DNA from: Nectonema munidae
Lineage: Eukaryota > Nematomorpha > Nectonematoida > Nectonematidae
Length of the DNA stretch: 64,000 nt
Direction: 5' to 3'
Assembly (NCBI GenBank): GCA_030549495.1
Contig: JAUIRK010000921.1
Coordinates: 912,501-976,500, forward strand
Shown here in pieces: positions 15,050-28,099 of the stretch. The stretch's first letter is position 1. Each line of letters starts with the position of its first letter. The translations under genes and the position numbers were made by a program. The notes under the pieces were generated by a model. The model had not been told where the DNA came from. It did not search any database and worked only from the letters and a program-made list of their open reading frames with translations.

Positions 15050-16960
15050 ATCGAATAGCATTATTCTTGCCTTTAATGCGATAAAGAAAACTAAAAAATC
15101 ACAAACCTTATACTTAAAATTTTAATTTAGTAAAACCATAAAAATGTTCAATATCACTTTTAAATAATAAAAAAAAATTTATTGGCCTAAAAAGGTTGGA
15201 ACTTTTATATGTAATTTTGCTTTTGAATATTGTTATCTGCTCTTTTGGAAATTTTTATACCCCACTTCCACCAATCTTATATGTGGGGGCGTGGGTGGGA
15301 TTGGTTAGATACTGGATTCGATAACTCAATAATAAATTTGATATTCAAATTACACCACTGGGAACACAGTATTTAAAACTTGACGAATTTTATCTGTTTT
15401 CTGAAGAAATGAAAGAGGTACCATTATTGAAAGAAGAGAGAATACAAAATTGGTCCAAGTATGGATACTTGCACATATTCCAATTTTTATATAGCATTTA
15501 TTCAAGTGCTTTGTGTTCTTTACTCTAACTTTTCCTTTGAATGTTCTACATTTATCCTTGGTGAGGACCTCGTTTTCGCGTTTTTAAGCAGCTTTTTCGG
15601 TATCTTACAAAGAGTCACATCAGAAATTATCAATTTCATTTTAGTATAATAACTTATAACACTGTATTAATATATGCTTTCTGCAATTAACTTGTTCATT
15701 AAACTTTTGTAAAAATATTTTTGTGTGTTTCTGATTATTGTTGTTGGCAAATAAACTTTCTTCTTCTTCTACTTCTTCTTCTTCTACGAATCTTTGCGGT
15801 ACTCCTCTTATAACTTTACTTTCAGTAGATCTAAAACCGTTGATTTCAATTTTTAAGATCTATTGAACAAATATGAATTGAAAAAATTAATTGCACTCCT
15901 ATAAGAAATCCTAAAAATGATAAGAAGGAAAAAAAGAAGAAGAATCATTGAAATATTTATAAATAATTCGTAAACTTTCGTAAATAAAGTTAATATTATT
16001 GTAAAGTGAATTTAGTCTTTGTTATTTCTCTCACTATATTAAGGATATTCTTATTGTTACAATTGTTGATTTTAAATTCTTCTTCTTTTAGGCTAATGCA
16101 TTTCTTAGAACTTCATAAAAATTTTTGAAAGTATTTTAATTTATCTTGAACAAAAAAGTAGAGTTTTTTTAGAAAAATTTTAGTACTAAATTTTTTTTCC
16201 TTTTTTTTTTATAACAAGAGAGTAGACTTTTCTCTATCTTATCTATATAAAAATTCAAAAATGATAAAATAGCGCTATTTTATTGCTTATTTTATTAAAA
16301 AGCGCTATTTTTGATTTTGTTCAATACTTTGGGTCTAAGCACAATAAATTATTTGCATTATAAAAACTTGTTATGCTTACCAATGCCAAGTTTAAGTCAT
16401 AAAAAAATATTTTAATGAGATTAACATGAAAAGTTTTCAAATGGCCAATACAAAAATGCTTAACTTGAAGTTTTATGCACCATGTTAATCTTAATTTCGT
16501 CTTTTTTCCCATTTTATCAATTTTAAGTAAAAAAAAGTGATTTTCCAAAATTAATTTTCTGCTTTTCTCAATGAAGAAATATTCTTATAACATAAAGCAG
16601 ACAATTTTTAGTTCGTTGTTCTCTGGTGACCCGTTGAATTTGAAAGAGTAAAAAGATAAAGCCATTAAAAAAGGACTTAAGGTAGAAAAGCTTAAAACTT
16701 CTATTAATATTTGGTGCTTATACAATTAAATCTTGTTTCGTATCGGTATTGGCATGTTCTTTGAAGTTGTTGAAAGCCTAATCATCTCTTCAAGCTTACA
16801 AACATGAAGCTTACACGCCATAATCTCCGCTCTAATCTCATTAAAATGAGATAACCTAAAACAAATAAGGATTAGTCAAGAAAGTGAGCACGGATTATTA
16901 CGCCATGAAAATCAACGCTATTTTTACGCCACGTGTAAATAAATAAGGGATGACAGCAAC
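15050..16960. other. AT-rich intergenic DNA
   Basis: Contains a (CTT)n microsatellite at about 15,757-15,786 and a perfect 16-bp palindrome (aaaatagcgctatttt) at 16,266-16,281 with a second 'agcgct' core at about 16,301. No gene recognised. Confidence 0.4.
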
Positions 16961-17710
16961 AATAACATGCACCTACCTCATTTCAGGTAAAAGAGATGAC
17001 AATTCTGTATCTACTCGACTACTCCTATTTATTGTTCACAACTTTCAATGACATAATCCTGAAAAAGGAGTTATCCTCATCCCCACTTTTGCCTTCAACG
17101 AAAAAGGGACTAAGCTCTCTTGACAGACGTGCGACCCCCGCCTTGGACGGCTCAGTGACGCGGTGCAAGGTGTTGAACACCTTGTAAACGCAAACCCAGA
17201 AACATTCTTTTTAATTGAGTGGACGCAAAATGATACATACATACAAATACGCATACACTACTACAAGATTAACAACGCGATTAAGCTTCTTCATCAATCG
17301 CGCTATTGTAAGTAAAACAATCACTCGCTTTCACGATAATTCCGATAATGATGATGCTGATGAGGTTGATGATGTCATATCGTTAGTTGTGTCAAGTTGT
17401 GTGTATACAAAACGGGCATATGCCTTGCAAATTAGTCAAGACACTCCTTTCAACGCAACGAAGTAAAAGGCAGAAAGGCCGCTATCAGCCCCGACTTATT
17501 TGTCCCTCTCGTGAAGGAACAATGAGAAGAATGTCCTTCAAAAAAGACCTCAGAGTGATGCAGGCAGACACAAAGAAATACGGGGTACGCATACACGTGT
17601 TCTGAGGGTGGGGGTTTCTTTGTAACGAAGGCCGAGATTAAATCACAATCATCATCTTCATCATTTAATTCAATAAGAAAAGTGATCTTTGATATATTTT
17701 CACCCATTCC
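16960..17710. other. GC-richer segment, possible promoter or exon
   Basis: This stretch is visibly richer in G+C and CpG than its surroundings. It contains open frames on both strands (17,215-17,466 plus; 17,707-17,450 minus, beginning MGENISKITF with an acidic NDEDDD run). It also has a perfect 19-nt palindrome, caaggtgttgaacaccttg, at 17,166-17,184. None of the proteins is recognised. It could be the first exon and promoter of a host gene, but no splice-consistent model was found. Confidence 0.3.
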
Positions 17711-17719
17711 AATTTCTTC

Positions 17720-19970
17720 AATGCCTAAACCTTTAATTGTAAAAAGTGCTTATCGTAGCATGTACTATTGCCTGGCTTTTTATCACACATCCTCATACAA
17801 ATCAATTTTTTCTTCATTTTTTGTTAACAAATTGCAGATATATGATCATTAAAATCACTTAGGTTTTTTATCAGAAAGTGAAAAAAATTTTGTTCAAAGA
17901 GTTTCGTATAATGTGAGAACTGATTTTTTTTTAAGAAGTTTACCAAATTAAAACCATTTCAGTGGAAATAAAAATTGTCCCACTTATTACTTAAATTTGT
18001 AAACGCTCTAGTCCACATTTTGACTAGCGCTTTAGTGTAATTAACTGATAAAGTTAGTAAAAAAAATTAGTTACGCTTACAAACTAAATTACTAAACGCT
18101 TTTGTCCAAAAATCCACAAATGCATTTGTTAGGTTTACCAGTTTGAAAGTGTAATCTACCAGCAAAATTAGTAAAAATTAAGACCAATTTTTAATTATGG
18201 TTTGACTTTTGCTAAATAAATTATTTAAAACGCAAGTGTTTTTGAATAAACTTCAATGATAAAAAACTAGTTAAGGTAACTAGAAAAACTAAAAACTGTT
18301 CTTAAAATGTCCACAGTTCACTGAATTTTGCTATTTTTAATTTAATAATGAGTTCAGTAAGGTTACTAGAAGTCAAATTTGAAAATGGAACTAAATAAAT
18401 TGAATTTTTTTTTGAAAATTTGTAAAACACACTTATTGATTAAATGAATAAAATTTATAGAACTTTTTCCAAAATTAAAGTTATTTTAAGACTTTGTTGT
18501 AAGGATATCTCTAAAAAACCTCATGGAAAAATATATTCCAAACTTCAAAATATATAGCTTAACGTCTTCGAAATTTCTCTTTGTATACTTTCAATGAGGT
18601 CTTCTCTGTATCTTCAGGAGGGCATGATGTGTTTGTTATATTAATTCACATTCTCTAACATTTTTGAAAATAATGAATGCTCCACGTAATGTTTTATTTA
18701 TTTATACCTGTGATATAAGCATAATTAGTAGCCAGCTGAAATTTGGAATGAATGTTAGGAAATATGGGGATCTATACCTCTCCACAAATATTTAGGGTAT
18801 CATAACTTATTCCATGTGAACTAAAATGAGCTGAAATTTTGAAAGAGAGTTAGGAACTACAGAGCAAACCTGAATACAAAATTTCATGCATTTCGAAAAA
18901 CTGGAAGATATTCATTTTTAGGCTCAGATTTTTTACAAATAAATATTTATAGTATCTTAACGAATCTCTGTATGCATATATGATGCCTCTGGAGCTTTGC
19001 CAAGTTCCTAATAATATATAAGTGTGGCTTTAATCAACTTATATATATATTTAGTGTTGATTTGAAATTATGCATGTGCCATATCCACAAAGAAAGTCCT
19101 TATAGAATTAAGAGGGAGGGAAAGGTGGTTTGAACAAAAGCGCGACTTGGCATCCCCGATTTTAACATAAGTTTGGAAGGACAATTGATGAAAATAGGAA
19201 AGTTAAATTTTAAGACTATTTTAGGTGACTCCGATGATATTTTACGTTATCATTATGAACTATTTGAAACGGTAAATGAGACTTCTGAATGAACTAATAT
19301 TTTCATGATTTTTTTCACTATTTTAAAAATATTAAAATGCCAACTTTCATTTTTTTTCATCCTTAATTTGAAATCTTTATTTTATTCATATTTTTCATTT
19401 TGAATTTTTATATAAAAGTGAAGCGTCAAAAAGGTGGTAAACAACAAGGCAAGAAGAAAATTGAAAAAGAACAAGATTTATTAATTATATTTGTCATTTA
19501 AATTAATAATACAATAAAAAAATAGTATGAGGAAGAAAATAAAAACTAAAATTTAACAGTGGAATAACTACTGCACAAAAAGTCAGAAATGACCGCTATA
19601 TGGCAGGTATATGGAAGGCAAGAGGTTGGAAATTTTGGAACACTTCGAACAGAATTATGACAAAGGTGAGGTAATGAAAAAGAAGCATTTTTGTTATATT
19701 GTGGATATTTTTTAAAGCACATATTTGCGCATATGCTCATCTAGATGGAAGATAGGAAGAGAAAAAAATGTTAGAAGTTATATAACATAGTTATTATATT
19801 TTTGATAGTTTTTCAAAAAATTAATTCTTTCATTTTTTGCAATTTTATGTGAAAAGTTTTCTTGTGCCATTACAAAATAAATAAAGTTTTATTCTGTTGT
19901 GAAAATATATTAAGACTATGTAACAGATTACCATAAAACAATATATTATATATTGGAACAGATATAGGTA
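17720..19970. other. AT-rich intergenic DNA
   Basis: No gene recognised. A 50-bp block at 19,562-19,615 recurs at 20,112-20,163 in the same orientation (shared core 'gtcagaaatgaccgc'). Confidence 0.4.
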
Positions 19971-19977
19971 ACATTAA

Positions 19978-20106
19978 CCCATTTAAGGCCAAGCAAAGCA
20001 GACGATATCTAAAAAACGCAGACGAGTTATATTCAAAGTCATTAAAAAAAGCAGACGAAGATGAAATTATTTATGTTCCAAAATAGGAACATTGGCCGTA
20101 AATGGG
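19978..20106. mobile_element. TTAA-flanked MITE (piggyBac-type), 129 bp
   Basis: Flanked by TTAA on both sides (19,974-19,977 and 20,107-20,110). Inverted ends read CCCATTTAAGGCCAA and CCCATTTACGGCCAA, one mismatch in 15. CCC...GGG ends at TTAA are the hallmark of piggyBac-type MITEs. The interior carries 'cagacga' motifs repeated three times. Confidence 0.75.
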
Positions 20107-20114
20107 TTAAGATA

Positions 20115-22730
20115 AGCACTGCGCAAATAGTCAGAAATGACCGCTTGTATGGCAGATATTTATAAGATACAACATTTAACTCAAAAATCACAGATGCAAA
20201 CATAAATAAGATAATAACATAAGTAATTATTTTAAAAATGTGTATTTAATATCCAATCTAGGTATGATATTTAAAAATATTCATTCTTTGAAATCAACTA
20301 CAACTTCATGAAAAAAGTTTAGTTCTACAACTAACTAAATTTTTTGTAAAAATTATGGTTGAACATTTTCTTTTTATTATCAGCGTAGAAGAGCAGTAGC
20401 TATTTTTGTTCTATGAGGGCTCAAAAATTTATAAAGTAAAAATTTAAAAATATATATCAAAACTGTTTATTGGTAAAAAAAATTTTAAAAAAGTTGATAA
20501 TTATTTGCAGAAGCAATATTGCGTTTTATATATATATATAAGGTAAAATTAACGAAATCAACACTATCGTTATGATAAAAATACCTTTTCGTTATGGTTA
20601 ATTTCAAAATTTTTTGCTTCTTTATTGTTATTAACGAAAATCATAATGATAACGGAAAATAAACCAAATATTTTTCCAAATCTAGCCCCTGGGTATATCG
20701 ATTGCCATAAAACTCGGTCTCAGAAAAGTCAGAATGAAAAATTCGGTCTCAAAAAAATGAATGTTAATCCGCCTTTTTTAGCAAGACATTCATTCATCAA
20801 AAATATTTCAAAAAAGAAGTTTATTTATTCAATTATTTATAAAGAGAAAGTTAAGTTCAATAAAAAATGATTTATGCTTCTAATTATAGCAAAGTTTTTT
20901 AAAAACGCTTTAACTATAAGTAACCTCTTTAAAATCCAATCAAGTTTTTATCCAATAGCATTTATTCCAACAAGAGGGGTTATTGCTAAGGGTACTATAG
21001 CTGAATTTAAAATCTGAAAGGTAAAGATAAATAAAAAAAATTGATCTGTAAAGGAGCCATTCAAATATAATAGCATAGGAAAAATAAACTGTTTAGTTTT
21101 CGCAATCTATATAGTCCACAAGAACGAATTTTCTGAGACTAGCTTTCCATTTTCTCTCCTAAAATTCTCTAGTATTTTTAAAAAACCTAATCTAAATATT
21201 ATGTCTTCATCAAGGGCCCAACCAGAGGGTGCAAGAGGGCAGTTGCTAAGCTTATGTTAACATTTTTTAAACTTTTTAAGTAAATTTCTAATAAACAAAC
21301 AAAATTTTTAACTTCTATTTAAAAACAGTATTTAAGATTTACAAAAATATTTAATTTCAGTCTTTTACTAATACCAAAAAATCTTTTAGTGTTTGCCCGT
21401 TCCTTCAAAAATTTCAGATTGCGTTCTTGGCCTAAAATTGTAAGCAATTATAGATTTTATTTGCATTTCTAAAACTCTTATAGAAGACGTGAGAATTTTC
21501 TATAATTTTAAACGTTTATATTTAATGCGAATTGAGGCAGAGTATTCTAAGACCGAATTTTTTGAGAGGAAATTTTTTAAGACCGTGTTTTCCTAGCACC
21601 TGTAAATCACCCCATTTGTTGATTTGATTGCGTAACTTGATATCACAGAAACATAAGTAGTAGTAAATACACGAGAAAGTAGTGCATAGAAATACTTACT
21701 TAAAATTGTTTCTCAAACATGAAACTTTTAAATTGCCAAAAATGCTGTAAAATAAAGTGCCTTATACTTTTGATGTGCATGTCTTTTGTGAATACCAGCG
21801 AATAGAAAACGAGAAAGAGCTTTCACTCAAGTTTATCGCTTAGCCTTTGAGATGTGGATATAAATAATGGAGAGATTAACTTTCTTAGACGTATTGTTGC
21901 TTGCAATTCTTTAATTATTATGATTTAGCAAGAATTCCTTATCAGAAACGCCTAAACAAATAAAAGAATGCGGGTATTTAGTAAAGAATTAACTTCTTAT
22001 TATAAGCACAATACAATTTGACAATGAGAATGGATATGATCGCTATGTATTCAATTTATTTATATGCTAAATCATATGATTTTGCCAATAACGCTTTGCA
22101 TGAATCGCGAAATATTTGTATTGAAAGTTAGCATATTTAATAATAATAATAATAATAATAATACACACTGAGCCGCTATTGTTTTCTCCTTTATTTGTGA
22201 GTAGTATAGTGATGATGATGATGATGATTTTATTAATAATCTGTTTGAAAGATTGGGTTTCATTCATATCGATAGTTTTTGATTAACAAGTCATATCTGG
22301 AGAGGAGAAAATGTATATTGTCAACAAGCTTCCTATCATTTATGAGAGATAAGATTTAGTTCAAGCAGTAAAATTCTTTTATAACAAAGTTGAGTAACCA
22401 ATTTTTGGATTTAATAGGAAATTTTAAATCTTTTACATTACAATTTTGTGCTCCAGTTCAAAATAAAGAGCTTTTAATTTCAGACATAAAATTCAAATAG
22501 GTTAAATATATAACTAATAGGTTCTACATTTTAAAACTCAACTCAAATAAAATAATCAAATTTGTATTTATAGTGGCTGAAATCATTTTTAATTAAATTC
22601 GCCACAGACTCCTCTTAATTTCTTCCTCTTTTGGTTCTTCTCCGCTCCCCTTCCTCTAATTTTTTCCTGAATTATTAAATATTTTTACAAAATTCTCGCT
22701 TGAACCCACTAAAAAAATTGATTACGAATG
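20115..22730. other. AT-rich intergenic DNA with microsatellites
   Basis: (TA)n at about 20,525-20,541, (TAA)n at about 22,138-22,163 and (GAT)n at about 22,209-22,227. No gene recognised; frames across these repeats are spurious. Confidence 0.5.
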
Positions 22731-22734
22731 TGAT

Positions 22735-22925
22735 TGTGTCATTCATTATTATGAAAATCAATCAAACCTCTCAATCAATGTCAAATATGTAAGCTTCAAA
22801 ATATGTTCGAATTGCACGATTTTTTTGCTAAATATTGTCTTAATTTGGTTAATGAACCAACTTTTAATGTTTAAAATTTGTTCAAAATATTTCCAGTCTC
22901 AGTAAATTAGCTTACATAGATGACG
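22735..22925 (+). mobile_element. Fragment of the 1 kb TTAA element family
   Basis: Shares ordered blocks with 11,800-11,970, for example 'aatgtcaaatat', 'cttcaaaatat', 'aaccaactttta' and 'tcagtaaattag'. Ends are missing. Confidence 0.5.
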
Positions 22926-23639
22926 GAGTTCAAATATTTTTTTCTCAATATTTTAAAACAATCTTATCCACACAGAAAAAATAGATCATGCTCAAATTTG
23001 ATTCTGAATTTTTTTTCACTATTGATTTGAATCAGCTTACTTTTAAGCTCTGGCTAATTTATGCTCAGAGCAATTTGACATTTTTCTATTTCATCATGAA
23101 TGTATTGTTCTCAACCTATACATAGGAGATGAAAACTGTTTGTTAATGTCTAATATGTCATCAATTCGAGATTACATTAACTTTATGTATTTTTAGTCAA
23201 ATCGACAAAATAATTTTTACTTAATTTTAATATACTTAATGATTCCACCTATGTCATCAATAAGGATGCGGCCAAATCTGTACTTTATATATTCTAGTTC
23301 CTTAGTAGACGACATCTTTCAATTTTGTATCGCTCCATTTTTCTGCGAATAATTCGTTATCAGTTTTTAGTGTCTCAATATTTTAAATGGTACCAAATTT
23401 TGCTCTGCATTCTCTATATTGAAAATATCTTCTTCATTATCTTAGACATATTATATCAGTATCATGGGTTGTAATATCCGATGATATAAACGCATACAAC
23501 TCTCGTTTATTTGTTAACAAATACTTATTCAAGTTAGCGTTTCCCATGGAAGTATTCATAATCGTCTTTTTAAAATTTCAAAAAGTTAAAAAGTTTGTTA
23601 TGATTACGAATATAACTTGCGATTACCTCTATCCAAAAA

Positions 23640-23850
23640 ACCACTAATTGATTAGTAATTACTACTGATAAATTTGTGAGGCTTACAAGTTTTTATTTGT
23701 TAATACTGTTAGTTTAATTTGTGACTTATACAAACAAGTCTGTTAAGTACAGAGATTTAACTTGCAATTACTATATTACTCCCATTTGTAACAGACACAA
23801 CCAAATTTGTTTTATTCACAAATTATATTAGTAATTACTAATACTTTGAC
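23640..23850. repeat. Inverted repeat, about 200 bp
   Basis: 'attagtaattactac' at 23,651 is mirrored by 'attagtaattactaat' at about 23,828, and similarity extends inward (aaatttgtgag versus aatttgtgaat inverted). It could be a MITE; no target duplication was clear. Confidence 0.4.
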
Positions 23851-23964
23851 TATTATCTTGATAGCTTTTACATTGTCATGCTCAATAAAAAATAATATTT
23901 CAAAAGGACAACTAACACTATAGATAACTTATCTTCATCATTCTAAAAAAGAAAATTTGTATCT

Positions 23965-24150
23965 ATATTCCTTAGGCCATTTTATAAGTGACCAATAATA
24001 TATGTACTTTATGTTTTTTGATGTGCTCCTATTGGATTTACTATACTTCAAAGTCATCATTATACATTGCAAAATAAAGTTTGTTTAATTTCATAGCATC
24101 ACTTAGTAAAGAAGAAAATTTCCATCAAAAACATCAAACATTTTGTATTA
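23965..24150 (-). pseudogene. CACTA/EnSpm-like transposase fragment
   Basis: On the minus strand this matches codons of the intact transposase at about 38,925-39,100. It shares 'atgttttttgatgtg', 'caaagtcatcat' and 'aaaacatcaaacatttt' in the same order and spacing, with frame gaps. It is a short dead relic of a relative of the element at 35.2-40.6 kb. Confidence 0.65.
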
Positions 24151-24719
24151 ACACGAGGATATAGTATATCTTATATAAAAATAGCAAGAGTTAAAAAATA
24201 TCTCTAATTGCTTTAGAAAGAATATAATAACCTAACATATTTACTGCTCATATTTCTTACTCTATTTATTTTTTTTAGTAATCCCTCGTTCTATTAATAC
24301 AAAGTCAATTATCAAATAAAAAAGTGAACTACTTCAATTAAAATTAGCTTTTTCAGTAAAAAAACAAGAAAAAAGTATCTTGTAAGAAAACAACAATGAT
24401 GACAAAAAATGAACATAATTTTTATTATAAAAACTTTGTTAATGTCTGTAAATTAAAGTTTGTTATTATTCTTTCAACTCTCTTTCAAGTTTGTATATAA
24501 CATTCAAAATCTTTTTCATGCTCTTTCTTCTGAATCTTTCCAACCAATCAACATGTTTTGAACAAGGCAGAGTGTTTTTTGACACAATTCGGAAACTCCA
24601 AGTTGAAGCAAAAACATGTTAGTAAGAGGCCTAAAATCAAGTTACACTATTACAAAAATATAAATCGTTATTTTCAATTTTTAAGTTAAAATATTTGCTT
24701 CCATTTGAAAAAATTTGTT

Positions 24720-25330
24720 ATATCATGATTCGAAAGAGGCCTTCATGAATGTCTCATCATTTGCATAAACGATCATTGGTTCATAGCTTTCATTGAAAAG
24801 TAATGGTATGCAGGCAATAATCAAAGATCCAAAAACATCTGTGAAAAACACAAAAATAAAAAAATAATAATAATTTGTAAAAAATAGTTTACTTTTTTTT
24901 GAAACATTGCTGCTCCATAGAGAAATCATTTCATTGTAACCTGCAAATTTTTTCTTATTTTTAATTAATTTTAATATAACTTGCCCATATTTTTCCATAT
25001 ACTGGGTTGCGGTAAGTTCAAAATTTTTATTTGAAATGTTCGGCTCCAAACGTTGAAATTCTTGTAGAATCTGAAGAGTAAAAGTTAAGAATATTTAATT
25101 TGATTAAAAAAAATCGTACTTCATTAGCTTGAGTCAGAAAATGATAATTATTCAATATCGTAGAAATCTTTTGTTTTTGTTCGATTAAATTTTTTCTCCT
25201 ATCTGCAAATGTTATGTCTATTTCATTTTAACTATTTGCATATTGGGTTCTGCCTTTTTGAATTCTTTGTTTAGCCATCTTATGTTCTCATTTTCACTAC
25301 TTTCAGTTTCCATGCAACTTTTAGACAAAT
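24720..25330 (-). pseudogene. CACTA-like partner-protein relic
   Basis: Minus-strand exons appear to match the SAM-domain partner gene of the CACTA-like element. One at about 25,219-25,117 reads ITFADRRKNLIEQKQKISTI and ends in NNYHFLTQANE before a GT donor. It aligns with the block TFLPRRKEIEGLL...IIQNFTFLNN of the whole copy. The next exon begins after AG near 25,071 (ILQEFQRLEP...) and runs to a 66-bp intron with GTAAAC and CACAG ends. The last exon ends at a stop at 24,723. Upstream exons and the SAM region are not seen. Assignment of the last two exons is tentative. Confidence 0.5.
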
Positions 25331-25688
25331 AGTTATTTAAACCAAAACAGTAGCTTTGTTTGAGCATGTAGCCTTGAAACTTTTGAACACATTTGTCCTC
25401 ACTTTTGATTGACCTTTATTCAGAATTTTATCTCTTCCCCTCCTTTGGTTAGACCAATAATACTGTAACTTCATTTTCCAATAAATCTAAAATCTTTATA
25501 TATATAAGCATTCTTAGCTTTAATTATTTTAGCTTATTTTTTTTTAGGGTAAAGTGGGTTTAGAGTGTTCCCATAAGCTTAGATATATCTGAAGAATTAA
25601 GCTTTTCTTGACAATTCAATTTATTAAGCACTCCTCTTTGAAGCTTTTCTTTAGGAAATGTTATAAATTTAGGCCAAACTTTACTTAA

Positions 25689-25803
25689 CCAAATCAGACG
25701 ATATCTAAAAAAAACGCAGACGATTTATATTCAAAGTCATTGAAAAAAGTAGACGAAGATGAAATTACTTATGTTCCAAATGGCAACATTGGGACTTAAT
25801 GGG
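25689..25803. mobile_element. TTAA-flanked MITE, second copy
   Basis: Flanked by TTAA at 25,685-25,688 and 25,804-25,807. The interior is nearly the same as the 19,978 copy ('cagacgatatctaaaaaa', 'ttatattcaaagtcatt', 'gacgaagatgaaatta'). The left end has lost part of the terminal repeat. Confidence 0.7.
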
Positions 25804-26109
25804 TTAAAAAACAAAAATAATTAAAACCAAAGAATAAAAACATAACTTGTTAATGTAGTTTAGTTTTCAATTCATAAGATTCACAATGAATGAAAGTTTC
25901 TAGAGAAAATTTTGTTGGGTAAACAAAAAATTTGATAGGCACTCACTAATGTCTCCTCTGAGTACAGATATGAAATCAGCATGTTCGATTAAGCTTAAAT
26001 TGTCGACTCAAATTTCAAATCAACAGTCGCTTTCAGAAAGAATTTTTCAACTTAACTTCTACATATATTTTTACTACATAAAACTTCCATTTATTTAGAA
26101 AACAAGAAA

Positions 26110-26450
26110 AGGGTTGGGATCAATTTTTTCAGAACTCTCAAAAGCCCTTGATACCATTTCCTACGATGTTTTAATTTATAGATTTTATAACTATGCCAGC
26201 TCAAAGAAAATCTATTTTCTGTCTTCCTAAATGAAAAATAGAAACCGTTACTTTGTTTGAAAACACAAATTCTTTTACTTGAGAGTCGTATCTCAAGGAT
26301 CAATTTTAGGACCAATATATCTTCCACAAAATAAAAAAAAGATTTGCATGAATATTCCAACTTTTTTGATTTCATAATATCTACGTTGATGATATTAGGC
26401 TACTTTTCAATTACGCGCTAAAAATGAGAAATTACCTGCTACAAAATTTG
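26110..26450 (+). pseudogene. LINE reverse transcriptase fragment
   Basis: In plus-strand frames the order is SKALDTISYDVLIYRFYNYA (normally F-D-x-SKAFD...H..LL..L..YG), then SQGSILGPIY (GVPQGSILGP), then YVDDIRL (catalytic FADD block). These are consecutive motifs of a non-LTR reverse transcriptase with normal spacing, interrupted by several stops and frame changes. No endonuclease or ORF1 nearby. Confidence 0.75.
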
Positions 26451-26601
26451 CTAAAGAAGTTAAATTAGTTTTTTGTGAACGCTTTGACTACAAACAAAAT
26501 CAAAACGAATGTGAGCGCGCAATTTTTGTAAATAGTGGTTTAAATGTTGTAAATAAGTTCCACGTCCAACCTCTAAGTTCGTGCACAAATTATAAACTTA
26601 A

Positions 26602-26780
26602 CACTATTAACGATGGGGGCTGAAGCATATCCCTCCAAATTTCTTGACTTTTCCTAAAACCAATATAGATGCATCTTTTGATACCATTTTAATTGTAGTT
26701 GAATGACACTCTCATTTCCGAAACTGTCAATCAAAATCCAAAATGAATCCTTTTCAACAAAATTTTGATATTACCTAAGT
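26602..26780 (-). mobile_element. End of the 1 kb TTAA element family
   Basis: A TTAA at 26,598-26,601 precedes 'cactattaacgatgggggc'. The following 170 bp, inverted, match 12,290-12,470, for example 'gtcattcaactac', 'atggtatcaaaagatgca' and 'ggatatg'. The other end was not located. Confidence 0.55.
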
Positions 26781-26789
26781 TCTCAGTTT

Positions 26790-27630
26790 TCGTATTTAGT
26801 GTTTGAAAATATTTGAAAACTTCAATAAAATTTTCGGTCTACTTATAAAAATTGTCTCGATAAATATTTTCTAAATTTTAAATAAAATATCTTCTTTTAT
26901 ACCAAATCGATCACGTTGGTTTCATTTCTGAACTCAGTTTCTAGAATTAGAGTTTGAAAATTTCTGAAAGAGCAAATCGAATTAGTTATGTATGCCTGAA
27001 AATTATCCCCAAAAATATTTATACATATATTTAGAAAAGGTATATTATTATATATTCTGATTTCATTTCTGACAAAACATTTGCAATTAAAATGTAAGAA
27101 ATTTTCAATTATCAATCAAATTTGATATTTTCGAAATCAAAGTTTTGATTAGAATCAAAATTTAATTCAACTTTATAATTATATAAAAATTATCTTATGA
27201 ATTCAGATATTGTACTGCTTTTTTATACTAAACAATCATTGAAATAGCAATTAATCAAAACGAAAATACTATGTATTTATAAAAATTTTAATTTATCCCT
27301 AGATAATAATTTATAACTTATTTTAAATGCTCTCATGGAAATTTATATTTCTATTCAGTTTCAAGCGCAAAACACTTTTATATCTACAAATTTTATTGAT
27401 AAAATTCGCAACTTGATTGAAAATCATCGATCAAATTTTTGATTAAGAATAAAATTCTTTCAAAAAATGTGCTTCAAATTAAAAATAAGTTTTTTAAATG
27501 AAATCAACTATGTTTATTTTTTATAAAAAATTTTTAGTTAAAAAATATCTGGAAGTGTGAATTAAATTAGTGATATATGCCTGAAATTAGTTTTTTCCAA
27601 AAAAATCACTTCTGTAAAAATTTTCTGAAA
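26790..27630. other. AT-rich spacer
   Basis: No gene recognised; may include decayed sequence of the adjoining element. Confidence 0.35.
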
Positions 27631-27638
27631 ATGATTTA

Positions 27639-27967
27639 CAGTGCCCGCGCTACCTATATAATTTTGGGGCACGTGCCCCCCCCCCCCTGTATTAATCTTT
27701 GCCCCCCCCCCCTAAAATTTTTGATTTTGCCCCATACACTTTTTAAAGAAAAAATAAATAAGCAAAAATTGTACACAATAATCTTATATAAATGCTGGTG
27801 TATGTGTATGTATAATATGAGATTTCTATAGGTTTTTATACAGAAGTACTTCTGCTTTTCAGCAAAGTAATATAGGATATAAAGTAATATAGGAAATTAA
27901 TTTTTTGCAAATGTGTTTCTTTGCCCCATTTCAACCCCCTTGAAATTTAGCTTTAGCACGGGCACTG
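27639..27967. mobile_element. MITE with CAGTGCCCG ends
   Basis: 329 bp with inverted ends CAGTGCCCGCGCTA and CAGTGCCCGTGCTA (one mismatch in 14). C runs lie just inside the left end and 'gcccc' motifs near the right end. No target duplication is evident, so the superfamily is undecided (hAT-like is possible). Confidence 0.55.
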
Positions 27968-28099
27968 GTATACAAATATAATTTCTTTATATTTTTTGGC
28001 TTATAATACTTTTTTAATCATGTTGAGCATGAATTATATTTATTTAAAAAAAAAGAATTTTTTTTTACACTGAGAGCTTATCAGCTAAGAATAAAATGA

